Part shown: positions 8,359 through 16,626 of the stretch, piece after piece | Layout: each line of letters begins with the position of its first letter | Numbering within the stretch: the first letter of the stretch is position 1 | Assembly: GCA_004554455.1 (NCBI GenBank) | Contig: SFMG01000021.1 | Span: 1-57,802 of the forward strand | DNA from: Bacteroidales bacterium | Lineage (GTDB): Bacteria > Bacteroidota > Bacteroidia > Bacteroidales > UBA932 | DNA: 57,802 nt | Direction: 5' to 3' | Program-made: the position numbers and the translations under genes | Notes under the pieces: generated by a model | Seen by the model: the letters and a program-made list of their open reading frames with translations, nothing else | Told to the model about the DNA's origin: nothing | The model's database searches: none

Positions 8359-10383
8359 TCATTCGCCCAGCGCCTGCCTCACCACCTCTGGGTCGGCAAA
8401 GTTCGGCAAGGTAACCTGCAGCAGAGGAGTGCGCTCCATTTCCCGTCTGATTGCTCGTATTGCGGCATCGTTGCGCGCCCAGCTGCGTCTGGCTATGCCG
8501 TTGTTGACGTCCCATAGCAGCATTTCGCGTATATGCCTGTCCGAGTCGGCACTGCCGTCTATGACCATCCCGAAGCCGCCGTTGATGACTTCGCCCCAGC
8601 CGACGCCTCCGCCGTTGTGCAGCGAAACCCAGGTGGCGCCACGGAAGGCGTCGCCTATAACGTTCTGTACGGCCATATCCGCGGTATAGCAGGATCCGTC
8701 ATATATATTCGAAGTCTCGCGGAACGGAGAGTCGGTGCCCGATACGTCGTGGTGGTCGCGTCCGAGCACTATAGGAGCGCTGATACGGCCTTCGCGTATG
8801 GCTTCGTTGAAGGCCAGCGCAATCTTGCTGCGGCCCTCGCAGTCGGCGTAGAGTATGCGGGCCTGCGAACCGACGACAAGTCTGTTGCGCGCCGCCTCTT
8901 CTATCCAGTGTATATTGTCTTCCATCTGTCCGCGTATGTCTTCAGGCGCCGTGGTCGCAATCCCGCGCAGCACTTCGGCCGCAATCCTGTCGCTCTCCGC
9001 GAGGTCCTCCTCCTTCTGGGACATGCATACCCAGCGGAAGGGACCGAAACCGCTGTCGAAGAACATAGGCCCCATAATGTCCTGAACGTAAGATGGATAG
9101 CGGAAGCGTCCGTCTTCAAGCACTATGTCTGCGCCTGCACGGGATGCCTCCAGCAGGAAGGCATTTCCGTAATCGAAGAAATACATACCCCTGTCTGCAA
9201 GCCGACCTATCGCGGCGGCGTGGCGTCGCAATGAAGCCTGCACGCACTCGCGGAAGCGCTCCGGCTCGGCTGCCATCATCTCCTGCGACTCGGCGAAACT
9301 GTAGCCGGCAGGGTAGTAGCCGCCCGCCCACGGGTTGTGCAGCGAAGTCTGGTCGGAGCCAAGGTCCACGCGTATGTCCTCATCGGCAAGCCGCTCCCAG
9401 AGGTCCACTATATTACCCAGGTAGCCCAGCGAAACGACTTCCTTTTCTTCCACTGCCCGACGTATCCTAGGAATCAGCTCATCGAGATCCTCGTGGATTT
9501 CATCCAGCCAGCCCTGGTCGTGGCGCTTGTGTATGGCCATAGGATTTATCTCGGCAATTACGCTGACAACGCCGCTTATCACTGCCGCCTTCGGCTGGGC
9601 TCCGGACATCCCGCCCAGGCCGGCCGATACGAAGAGCATGCCCCTCATATTCTCTCTCGAAGGTTCCAATCCTCTGGCTTTCAGTTGCTTGCGTGCTGCG
9701 TTCATCACGGTTATGGTCGTGCCGTGTACTATGCCCTGAGGGCCTATGTACATATACGACCCGGCGGTCATCTGTCCGTACTGTGAGACGCCCATCGCGT
9801 TGAAACGCTCCCAATCGTCCTGACTGGAATAGTTCGGGATGACCATTCCGTTAGTCACTATGACTCTCGGCGCGTCCTTGTGGCTTGGGAAAAGGCCCAG
9901 GGGATGTCCTGAGTACATTACAAGTGTCTGTTCCTCAGTCATTTCCGCAAGATACTTCATCGCCAGCCTGTACTGAGCCCAGTTCTGGAACACGGCTCCG
10001 TTTCCGCCGTAGGTGATAAGCTCGTGCGGATGCTGCGCCACCCTCGGGTCGAGGTTGTTCTGTATCATTGCCATAATCGCGGCCGCCTGTCTGCAGCGGG
10101 CCGGATATTCGTCGATAGGCCTTGCGTACATTTCGTAGTCCGGCCTGAAGCGGTACATATATATCCTTCCGTAGTCGTGCAGTTCCCTGGCGAATTCAGG
10201 CGCCAGTTCAGCGTGCATTCGAGCCGGGAAATACCTCAGCGCGTTCTTCAGGGCCAGTTCCTTTTCGGAAGGGGAGAGCAGGTCCTTGCGCTTGGGTGCG
10301 TGGCTGACCCTGTTGTCCCTTTCCCTGGCCTGAGGAAGCTCGTCCGGTATCCCTTTCAGGATTTCTTCACGGAATGCGCTCAT
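8359..10383 (-). CDS. hutU: Urocanate hydratase
   Basis: It converts urocanate to 4-imidazolone-5-propionate using tightly bound NAD+. The 674-aa protein is the long form of the family, longer than the ~555-aa proteobacterial HutU. YGGNGAVFQNW begins at 125, and the glycine-rich GLGGMSGAQ (255-263) belongs to the NAD-binding core. The extra N-terminal ~80 residues and C-terminal tail are usual for long forms. The gene starts 2 nt after ftcD, which implies tight coupling. Confidence 0.96.
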   Translation of the reverse strand: MSAFREEILKGIPDELPQARERDNRVSHAPKRKDLLSPSEKELALKNALRYFPARMHAELAPEFARELHDYGRIYMYRFRPDYEMYARPIDEYPARCRQAAAIMAMIQNNLDPRVAQHPHELITYGGNGAVFQNWAQYRLAMKYLAEMTEEQTLVMYSGHPLGLFPSHKDAPRVIVTNGMVIPNYSSQDDWERFNAMGVSQYGQMTAGSYMYIGPQGIVHGTTITVMNAARKQLKARGLEPSRENMRGMLFVSAGLGGMSGAQPKAAVISGVVSVIAEINPMAIHKRHDQGWLDEIHEDLDELIPRIRRAVEEKEVVSLGYLGNIVDLWERLADEDIRVDLGSDQTSLHNPWAGGYYPAGYSFAESQEMMAAEPERFRECVQASLRRHAAAIGRLADRGMYFFDYGNAFLLEASRAGADIVLEDGRFRYPSYVQDIMGPMFFDSGFGPFRWVCMSQKEEDLAESDRIAAEVLRGIATTAPEDIRGQMEDNIHWIEEAARNRLVVGSQARILYADCEGRSKIALAFNEAIREGRISAPIVLGRDHHDVSGTDSPFRETSNIYDGSCYTADMAVQNVIGDAFRGATWVSLHNGGGVGWGEVINGGFGMVIDGSADSDRHIREMLLWDVNNGIARRSWARNDAAIRAIRREMERTPLLQVTLPNFADPEVVRQALGE

Positions 10384-10385
10384 TT

Positions 10386-12104
10386 TTAATTGATTTTGCC
10401 GTTAACGATATTCAATATATCCTCTTCTGCCTTGATTGCGTCCGCTGCGACAGCTTCCGCTTCTGCGAGCAGACGGCTGGCATCGTCGCGATTTTGCAGG
10501 CCTGAGGCGTTGATCTTGACGTTCAGCTGCGCACCGAGTACGGCGCTCCTGGCCGCAAGCGCGCCGACTCCGGCGTCCGATACCGAGTTCGGGTTGCCCT
10601 CCTCAGCCATACGGCGCAGAAGAGGGAAGGCCTTCACTGCCGTTTTCATAGTCCTGAGCGGCACCTCTCCGGCATAGAGCGTGGCGGCTTCAATGGCGGC
10701 GTCCCTTTCCTCAATCTGTTCTGGACTGGTCTTCGGCATACGCATTGCGCCCATCAGACGATTGAATGCGGCCGTATCCTCATCCACCAGCGCGAGCAGT
10801 TCCTTCATCAGCTGCTGGGCCTCTTCAGCCCAGTCCGAGAATTCCTTCCAGCGGCTCTCCCATCCCCGCTTGCCTGCGGAGAGATTGGCTACCATACAGG
10901 CCAGGGCAGCTCCGAGGGCTCCCATATAGGCCGAGATGGAACCGCCTCCCGGGGCAGGGGATTCCGAAGAAGTCTCCTCGGCGAAGGCCTTGCAGCTCAT
11001 CCTGACCAGACGCTCCTTCCTGGCCTTCTCCTCCTCGTCCTCGATGAGGAACTCTATGACTTTCTCCCTGACGTCGAAGGGTCTCAAATCTTCCAGTCCC
11101 ATCGATTTGATGGCGATTTTCATTATTTCCGCTTCCGGAATGCCTGTCGATCTCTGTTGTTTTTCAAGGAAATACTTTCCGGCTTCTATCAGACTGCGTT
11201 TAGGAAGCAGGCCTATTATCTCTGTTCCGCTTACTCTCAGGCCCCTGGCCTGCGCAGCCCTGCACACCTCGTCGAAGGCCTTGTGCAGCGGTGTCGCGTT
11301 GATGTCGGTAATGTTCATAGACACCTGTGCAATGCCGTATTCGTCTATGTACCAGCCAATTGCCTTGCAACCTTTCAGCGTGCCCGGTATCATTACGCTC
11401 TTGCCTTCCGCATCTTTGACTATTTTGCCGTTCTCCCTTTTGGCCCTGCCGCGCTCCCTCACGTCGAAGGCAACTTCGTTCGCAAGAGCCGTGGAGGTCG
11501 TATTGAGATTGAAGTTCACTGCAATGAGAAAGTCCCTCGCACCTACGTTGACTGCGCCGCTTCTGGCTATGGTATCGTTATATTCCGCCGGTCCGAAGTC
11601 CGGCTTCAGTTTCTTGTCGGCAATCTTTTGCGGCAGTGCCTCGTATTCTCCGCTTCTGCAGACGGCGAGGTTTTTCCTTTCAGGGGTATATGCGGCCGCC
11701 TCGTAGCAATAGCAGGCTATGCCCAGTTCACGAAAAATGCGCTCAGCCAGCTGTCTTGCCAGTAAAGCGCATTCTTCGAGTGTTATTCCGGATATAGGTA
11801 TGAGAGGAAGCACGTCCGTCGCACCGGAGCGTGGATGGGCGCCGTGGTGATGTCGCATGTCGATAAGCTCTCCGGCCTTTCTGACGCCTTCGAAAGCCGC
11901 TTCCATCACGGCCTCCGGACTTCCCGCGAAGGTCACGACCGTTCTGTTGGTCGCTTCTCCCGGATCCACGTCCAGCACTTTGACACCCGGCTCCGCGCAG
12001 TCGGCGTTCTTGCCGCCGTTACGTATGGCTTCTACAATTGCGTCGATTACAAGTTTATTGCGGCCTTCACTGAAATTCGGCACGCATTCTATGATTCTGC
12101 CCAT
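10386..12104 (-). CDS. ftcD: Glutamate formimidoyltransferase fused to formimino-THF cyclodeaminase
   Basis: The 572-aa fusion transfers the formimino group from formiminoglutamate to THF, releasing glutamate, then deaminates it to 5,10-methenyl-THF. The transferase half (about 1-330) opens with IIECVPNFSEGRN and contains HHHGAHPRSGATDVLP. The cyclodeaminase half (about 365-560) has the SPAPGGGSISA glycine-rich loop. The fusion resembles the animal bifunctional enzyme and is common in Bacteroidetes. It links histidine degradation to the folate pool used by FolD and PurH elsewhere in this window. It starts 15 nt after the small DsbD-N-like gene. Confidence 0.96.
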   Translation of the reverse strand: MGRIIECVPNFSEGRNKLVIDAIVEAIRNGGKNADCAEPGVKVLDVDPGEATNRTVVTFAGSPEAVMEAAFEGVRKAGELIDMRHHHGAHPRSGATDVLPLIPISGITLEECALLARQLAERIFRELGIACYCYEAAAYTPERKNLAVCRSGEYEALPQKIADKKLKPDFGPAEYNDTIARSGAVNVGARDFLIAVNFNLNTTSTALANEVAFDVRERGRAKRENGKIVKDAEGKSVMIPGTLKGCKAIGWYIDEYGIAQVSMNITDINATPLHKAFDEVCRAAQARGLRVSGTEIIGLLPKRSLIEAGKYFLEKQQRSTGIPEAEIMKIAIKSMGLEDLRPFDVREKVIEFLIEDEEEKARKERLVRMSCKAFAEETSSESPAPGGGSISAYMGALGAALACMVANLSAGKRGWESRWKEFSDWAEEAQQLMKELLALVDEDTAAFNRLMGAMRMPKTSPEQIEERDAAIEAATLYAGEVPLRTMKTAVKAFPLLRRMAEEGNPNSVSDAGVGALAARSAVLGAQLNVKINASGLQNRDDASRLLAEAEAVAADAIKAEEDILNIVNGKIN

Positions 12105-12119
12105 ATAGCTATGTTTTTG

Positions 12120-12536
12120 TTACTGTAATTTGATGGCGAAACTCCAGTTTTCCGGCTTGCAGAGCTGGCCTGCGCACACGAAGCAGGCAATGGTGCCCGA
12201 ATAGGAAGGGTGCTTGCCGCTGACGCTTATGTCCTGGATGAGTTTCATCTCGTTGTAGCAGCAGAGTTTGCCGTTTTCCTCTACGAATTTGCCCTCTTCC
12301 CTGAGTGCTCCCTTCAGACTGCAGTCCTTGGTCTTGACTGAGATGATGTCGGTCTGCGAGTTGCTCGGGGTGATGGAATAGCTATGGTAGCCGAAGTCCA
12401 TTCTGCCGGTGAAGATTACTCTTACATTCTTACTGTCAATACGCTGTACCTCGTAAGTCCAATTGATAAGAGGGTTCTGTGCCGCGCATACTATTGTGGA
12501 AATGATGAATGCGCAAAGAATAAGGATTCGTTTCAT
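12120..12536 (-). CDS. Secreted DsbD N-terminal-domain-like protein
   Basis: This 138-aa protein has a cleavable signal peptide (MKRILILCAFIISTIVCAAQ) and an immunoglobulin-like domain resembling the N-terminal domain of thiol:disulfide interchange protein DsbD (INWTYEV, GYHSYSI). The C-terminal FVCAGQLCKPENW has two cysteines. No membrane or thioredoxin part is present, so it is a free-standing periplasmic domain. It is the first gene after a TAACTTTG promoter box and lies 15 nt upstream of ftcD, so it is probably co-transcribed with the hut genes. I know of no role in histidine use. Confidence 0.7.
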   Translation of the reverse strand: MKRILILCAFIISTIVCAAQNPLINWTYEVQRIDSKNVRVIFTGRMDFGYHSYSITPSNSQTDIISVKTKDCSLKGALREEGKFVEENGKLCCYNEMKLIQDISVSGKHPSYSGTIACFVCAGQLCKPENWSFAIKLQ

Positions 12537-12551
12537 ATTTTTCGATTTGCA

Positions 12552-12559
12552 CAAAGTTA
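12552..12559 (-). promoter_or_regulatory. Predicted -7 box (TAACTTTG) for the hut operon
   Basis: It reads TAACTTTG on the minus strand, 16 nt before the ATG at 12536. No convincing -33 TTTG is seen at the usual distance. Confidence 0.55.
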
Positions 12560-12581
12560 TGAAAATTTGGGGAGAAATCCG

Positions 12582-13499
12582 TCATTTCGGCAATTCCGCC
12601 CTTGTCTTGCTCCGGCTGACTATTATCACGCCTGCAAAAACGAGAATCGCCGATAATATCTTCTGCCAGCTGAGCATATCCATACCTATGCAGATGCTTA
12701 TCAGGGTGGCTATGATGGGCTGGACATAGCTGTACATGCTTACAAGGGTGGGACGAAGGGCTTTCTGGCCGATCGGGATGAGGAAATAGCTTATGAAGGT
12801 TGCGAATATGATGAGGAAGGCGAGTTCTGCGTAGGAAATACGGGGAATGGAAGCCCAATCGAGGCAGATAAGTTCGCGTGCGCTGAAAGGCAGCGACATC
12901 AATGCCGCGAAAAGGAATATCCATTTCATAAAAGTGATTACGGAATAGCGGCTGATCAGGGGCTTGAAAATGCCGAGGTAGAGGGAGAAGCTCAGACCGT
13001 TCGCAAACAGCAAGACAATGCCCCAGGGTGTGCTCTCGCTAGCTCCTGACCCGTGTACGCTATTGATAATCAGGAGTATTATGCCTATGAAACTCACTGC
13101 AACACCGGCTGCCTTCTTCAGCGTGACCGGTTCCTTTATCGCCACTGCTGCAATGAACATCGTATAGACAGGGGAGAGGGAACTGATGATCGAACAGGTC
13201 ATAGGAGTGACCTGCGGAATGGCCATTAGGAAAGTCATCTGCGTGATGAAGAAGCCCAGGAAAGATGCCAGCAGTATGAGAGGCAGGTCGCGAAGGGCGA
13301 CTTTCTCCCTGCGTGCCGATGGCAGAATTACGGACAGAAGCCAGAATATGCTTCCCGCCCCAAGTGCCCTGAGACTGAAAATGCCCAGCGGCGTGATGAC
13401 CTGTCCCGCCGTCAGGTCCTTGCACGTTATGATGTTCACTCCGAAAATCGCGTAGGCTGCAAAACATGCGATATGTCCCACAGCTCTACGCGATTTCAT
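12582..13499 (-). CDS. EamA/DMT-family transporter
   Basis: The 305-aa inner-membrane protein has about ten hydrophobic segments in two EamA repeats (roughly 10-140 and 150-295), the fold of drug/metabolite exporters. The substrate is unknown; relatives export amino acids or purines. I chose the ATG at 13499, preceded by AAGGA at 10 nt; an in-frame GTG exists at 13517. It follows the choloylglycine-hydrolase-like gene by about 45 nt on the same strand, so the two may be co-transcribed. Confidence 0.88.
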   Translation of the reverse strand: MKSRRAVGHIACFAAYAIFGVNIITCKDLTAGQVITPLGIFSLRALGAGSIFWLLSVILPSARREKVALRDLPLILLASFLGFFITQMTFLMAIPQVTPMTCSIISSLSPVYTMFIAAVAIKEPVTLKKAAGVAVSFIGIILLIINSVHGSGASESTPWGIVLLFANGLSFSLYLGIFKPLISRYSVITFMKWIFLFAALMSLPFSARELICLDWASIPRISYAELAFLIIFATFISYFLIPIGQKALRPTLVSMYSYVQPIIATLISICIGMDMLSWQKILSAILVFAGVIIVSRSKTRAELPK

Positions 13500-13543
13500 T
13501 TCATCGATATCCTTCACCTCGAATCGTTTCTGCTAATTATTAC

Positions 13544-14629
13544 TTACTTGATTTTAAGGAATTCCACCTCCTGGACGCGCGGCTCGTCGAGAGGGACGCT
13601 GCGGTACTTCACTTTGCGGAAGTCTATGGTTTTCAGGTCGATGCAACGCAGATTCGAATTCCAGCAGGTCCTGTAGTAGAATTTCAGATTGGCGAGGTCC
13701 GTCGCCGAAGTGAACTGGGTGGCTGCGGGAAGTCCTTCCGGCACATTGCCGTCGCTGAACTGCGCTCCTATCGGAATGTCGAAATTGTTCAGGATATGGA
13801 AAGCCTGCAGCACGGTGCTGAACGCATCGGGCCAGACAGGGGCGCTGGCACTGAAGAAGGCGGCACGGATGAAACGTGATGGCGGGGTGAAATCCCCCGG
13901 CAGTCCGAGCATTGCGCTTCCTCCACCCAACGGCTTGACCGTCAGCCCTTCCGCCATCGAGAAGCTCTCCGCTGCACCTGGGTGCAGGTTGACGTAATTC
14001 GCCAGATTTGTGATATGCCACTCAAAGCCGGGTGAATTGGTCAATACCCCCAGAGGGTTTTCGTAGAAGCAGGCCTTGCCGTCCTTGTATTCCAGGACCA
14101 CGACCCTTCCGCCCGCCTCGCTGATTCGCCAGTGCACCGTCCCGACGCGCGGGTCGAGCGACACTACTTTTACAGAACATATCCCTTCCTTCAGCGCATC
14201 GATGCTGTCGAAAGAGGACAGAATCCAGGTCACCAGTTGCATGTCGCTTATGCACGACGCCTTTTCATCTGCTTTATACTCAGGATATTCTCCATATCCT
14301 GGAAAGAAAAAGAGCCCGGCGCTGAGACCGGCCTCGTTAACGCCTTCCACGACGAAATTGTCGTATTCGGTGTAGATTCCGACATATCCGAAACGTGCCT
14401 TGTAACACATTCCGTCCATGCCGTCAGGGGTCAGCGACTGCTGTCTGTATCCTCTCGGGACCACAGCATAGCCGCAGTTCATCGGGCTGGCTGCCCATTC
14501 GACCGTGCGGGCAACGACCCTGGATCCGTCTTCAGCCTTCAGGGCAATTCCCGTACAGGCCTGAGAGTGGTCTGAAAATGCGATCGCCAGCAGGCTGAAG
14601 AGCACTGTAAATTTGATTTTCACTTTCAT
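13544..14629 (-). CDS. Secreted choloylglycine hydrolase-family amidase (BSH/penicillin V acylase-like)
   Basis: The 361-aa Ntn-hydrolase has a signal peptide ending SQA before C25, which becomes the nucleophile (CTGIAL). R41 matches the substrate-carboxylate arginine of bile salt hydrolases. The next conserved acidic residue is Glu (RTVEW) where classic enzymes have Asp (RxMDW). This linear-amide subgroup is frequent in Gram-negative bacteria, and its substrate may be bile salts, penicillin V, N-acyl amino acids or acyl-homoserine lactones. The protein is periplasmic or secreted. The preceding promoter is CTTG-N19-TATCTTTA at 14684-14654. Confidence 0.88.
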   Translation of the reverse strand: MKVKIKFTVLFSLLAIAFSDHSQACTGIALKAEDGSRVVARTVEWAASPMNCGYAVVPRGYRQQSLTPDGMDGMCYKARFGYVGIYTEYDNFVVEGVNEAGLSAGLFFFPGYGEYPEYKADEKASCISDMQLVTWILSSFDSIDALKEGICSVKVVSLDPRVGTVHWRISEAGGRVVVLEYKDGKACFYENPLGVLTNSPGFEWHITNLANYVNLHPGAAESFSMAEGLTVKPLGGGSAMLGLPGDFTPPSRFIRAAFFSASAPVWPDAFSTVLQAFHILNNFDIPIGAQFSDGNVPEGLPAATQFTSATDLANLKFYYRTCWNSNLRCIDLKTIDFRKVKYRSVPLDEPRVQEVEFLKIK

Positions 14630-14653
14630 ATACCTAAGTTTTATCTGTTCGGG

Positions 14654-14684
14654 TAAAGATAAAAATTCAGCTGAGAAAAACAAG
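14654..14684 (-). promoter_or_regulatory. Predicted Bacteroidetes promoter for the amidase gene
   Basis: On the minus strand CTTG (14684-14681) is followed after 19 bp by TATCTTTA (14661-14654), one base off TAnnTTTG. The ATG is 24 nt downstream. Confidence 0.55.
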
Positions 14685-14756
14685 TGCTGTGTCAGCCTGC
14701 CGGCTATCAATATTACAATATCAACTGTTTATGTATCAGAACTTTAGATTGCCCAA

Positions 14757-15767
14757 TCATTTTGCGTCCATTGCCTGGCAGGCGGTGATGGCAATCATCT
14801 TGTAGATGTCATCTACAGAGCAGCCGCGGCTGAGGTCGTTGACCGGACGGGCGATTCCCTGGAGTATAGGTCCGATTGCGTCGGCATTGCCGAGACGCTG
14901 TACGAGCTTGTATCCTATATTGCCGACTTCGAGGTTAGGCGCAACGAGTACGTTAGCCTTGCCTGCGATTTCGGAACCCGGCGCCTTCTTCTGGCCTACG
15001 GACGGCACGAGAGCGGCGTCTGCCTGCAATTCGCCGTCGATCTTGAGGCTTGGGTCGAGCTCCTTCGCGAGTTTCGTGGCCTCGATCACCTTATCTACGA
15101 CTTCGTGCTTTGCAGAGCCCTTGGTCGAGAAGCTCAGCATTGCCACGCGCGGCTCGGCAAAGCCGGCTACGCTCTTTGCGGTCTGTGCGGTGCACACTGC
15201 AATCTGAGCCAGCTGTGAGGCATCCGGCATAGGGGTTACGGCTACGTCGCCCATTACGAGCACGCCTTCTTCTCCGTACTGCGGGGTCTTGGTTATGAGG
15301 AGCATGGCTCCGCTGACGCAGCTGATTCCCGGTGAGCACTTGATAATCTGGAGTGCAGGGCGGAGGGTGTCACCTGTAGTCGAAAGCGCACCGCTGATCT
15401 GTCCGTCTGCATCGCCGCTCTTGATGATGAGGCAGCCGAAGTAAAGCGGGTTCGTTGCGACAATCTGCCTTGCCGTCTCTATGGTCATTCCCTTCTTCTG
15501 ACGGAGCTGGAAAAGCAGCTGGGCATATTCCTCGGTCTTTTCGCAGGTGGCCGGATCGATTATCGTGGCTTTTGCGATGTTACGGAGTCCGAGTTTCTCT
15601 GCGAGTGCGAGAATTTCCTCACGATTTCCTATGAGAATGATCTCGGCAAGTTCATCGCGGAGAGCCTGGTCTGCTGCGGTGATGGTGCGCTCCTCGAGGG
15701 ATTCCGGAAGCACGATGCGCTGTCTGTTGGATTTTGCGCGTGCAATGATGTTGTCTATAAGTGCCAT
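14757..15767 (-). CDS. pta: Phosphate acetyltransferase
   Basis: It interconverts acetyl-CoA and acetyl phosphate in acetate fermentation. The 336-aa single-domain form covers only the catalytic PTA_PTB domain and lacks the N-terminal DRTGG region of the E. coli enzyme. Typical blocks are IVLPESLEERT, SGDADGQISGALSTTGDTLRP-like sequence around residue 115-135, and AMLSFSTKGSAKH. No ackA lies beside it here. A TATATTTG box at 15826-15819 is the likely promoter. Confidence 0.95.
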   Translation of the reverse strand: MALIDNIIARAKSNRQRIVLPESLEERTITAADQALRDELAEIILIGNREEILALAEKLGLRNIAKATIIDPATCEKTEEYAQLLFQLRQKKGMTIETARQIVATNPLYFGCLIIKSGDADGQISGALSTTGDTLRPALQIIKCSPGISCVSGAMLLITKTPQYGEEGVLVMGDVAVTPMPDASQLAQIAVCTAQTAKSVAGFAEPRVAMLSFSTKGSAKHEVVDKVIEATKLAKELDPSLKIDGELQADAALVPSVGQKKAPGSEIAGKANVLVAPNLEVGNIGYKLVQRLGNADAIGPILQGIARPVNDLSRGCSVDDIYKMIAITACQAMDAK

Positions 15768-15818
15768 ATCTGGTCTGATTTTGAAAATTCAATATTCCTG
15801 CTCCTTTTGCAGGCGCTG

Positions 15819-15826
15819 CAAATATA
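15819..15826 (-). promoter_or_regulatory. Predicted -7 box (TATATTTG) for pta
   Basis: TATATTTG lies on the minus strand between the small upstream ORF (stop at 15847) and pta (ATG 15767). The -33 region is weak. Confidence 0.5.
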
Positions 15827-15846
15827 TGAATTTTCAGCAAGATGCA

Positions 15847-15984
15847 CTACTCGTTGAAGCTTACTCCCACGAGTTCGAGTCCGAGTGAACCTACGAGATC
15901 GTTCAGGTTTCCAAGCATATTGGCAACAGCATTTTCCCTTGTTGCGAAAAGGTCGCTCAGTGCGGTGGTATCAAGCTCTTTCAT
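15847..15984 (-). CDS. Small hypothetical protein, 45 aa
   Basis: This short acidic protein (MKELDTTALSDLFATREN..., ending GLELVGVSFNE) has a predicted amphipathic helix in the middle (AVANMLGNLNDLVGSLG). A -7 box TATCTTTG at 16016-16009 lies 25 nt before its ATG. It sits between the divergent acetyltransferase gene and pta. There is no recognised family. Support is the dedicated promoter box and the plausible composition, so it could still be a chance ORF. Confidence 0.5.
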   Translation of the reverse strand: MKELDTTALSDLFATRENAVANMLGNLNDLVGSLGLELVGVSFNE

Positions 15985-16008
15985 ATCCGTTTTGTTTTTT
16001 TGTTGATG

Positions 16009-16016
16009 CAAAGATA
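16009..16016 (-). promoter_or_regulatory. Predicted -7 box (TATCTTTG) for the 45-aa ORF
   Basis: A perfect TAnnTTTG match on the minus strand, back to back with the plus-strand box at 16074-16081. Confidence 0.5.
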
Positions 16017-16050
16017 ATGTGAGCTTGTGCAAGACCAGGTGACAAGCTAA

Positions 16051-16081
16051 TTTTTTTTCAAAATTTTTTACGATACCTTTG
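16051..16081 (+). promoter_or_regulatory. Predicted promoter for the GNAT gene
   Basis: A T-rich -33 (TTTT at 16051-16054), then 19 bp, then TACCTTTG (16074-16081). The ATG is 21 nt further on. Confidence 0.6.
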
Positions 16082-16102
16082 TATCGCCTTTTTTGACAAC
16101 TT

Positions 16103-16543
16103 ATGATCGAAGAACTCAAAAGATTCAGCCGGAACGAGCTGATGGAAATGGATGCCCTGATGCGCGAACTTTCACCGACTTCGGGATGCAGCGAAAAACA
16201 GCTGCGAAGTGCAATGGAAGATGACGGTATCCATATATTCATAATAAGGGAAGACGGAATCATCGTCGCTACTGCGACGCTTTGCGTGAACCATACCCCC
16301 GAATTTACGGTCGGAAGCGTGGAGGCCGTAGTCGTGAAACAATCATGTCGCGGAAAGGGATACGGCAAGTCGTTGATGCTGAGACTTATAGATGAGGCAA
16401 GGCGTCTTGGCTGCGCGAAACTGCATCTGACAAGCAATCCTCAGAGAGTCAGCGCCAACGCCCTCTACAGAAGCCTCGGCTTCCAGCTCTATCAGACCAA
16501 TTTCTATACAATGCCGCTGCAAAGCTCTTTTAAAGATTGTTAA
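16103..16543 (+). CDS. GNAT-family N-acetyltransferase
   Basis: This 146-aa protein transfers an acyl group from acyl-CoA. It has the GNAT fold, with motif A at VEAVVVKQSCRGKGYGKSL (about 73-91), where RGKGYG contacts the CoA pyrophosphate, and motif B around NALYRSLGFQLYQTNFY. The acceptor substrate cannot be predicted. It has its own promoter, divergent from the 45-aa ORF, and is followed by a separate promoter for the GH109 gene. Confidence 0.9.
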   Translation: MIEELKRFSRNELMEMDALMRELSPTSGCSEKQLRSAMEDDGIHIFIIREDGIIVATATLCVNHTPEFTVGSVEAVVVKQSCRGKGYGKSLMLRLIDEARRLGCAKLHLTSNPQRVSANALYRSLGFQLYQTNFYTMPLQSSFKDC

Positions 16544-16557
16544 AAATAGTATCTTTG
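16528..16557 (+). promoter_or_regulatory. Predicted promoter for the GH109-led gene run
   Basis: TTTT (16528-16531), 18 bp, TATCTTTG (16550-16557). The -33 overlaps the end of the GNAT gene. The leader before the ATG at 16627 is about 60 nt. Confidence 0.6.
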
Positions 16558-16626
16558 TATGGTATTCCGGTGGCCTTAAAGCCGGGTATGGAAATGCGAT
16601 GAAAATCTTAATCTAGTTTTTGATAT

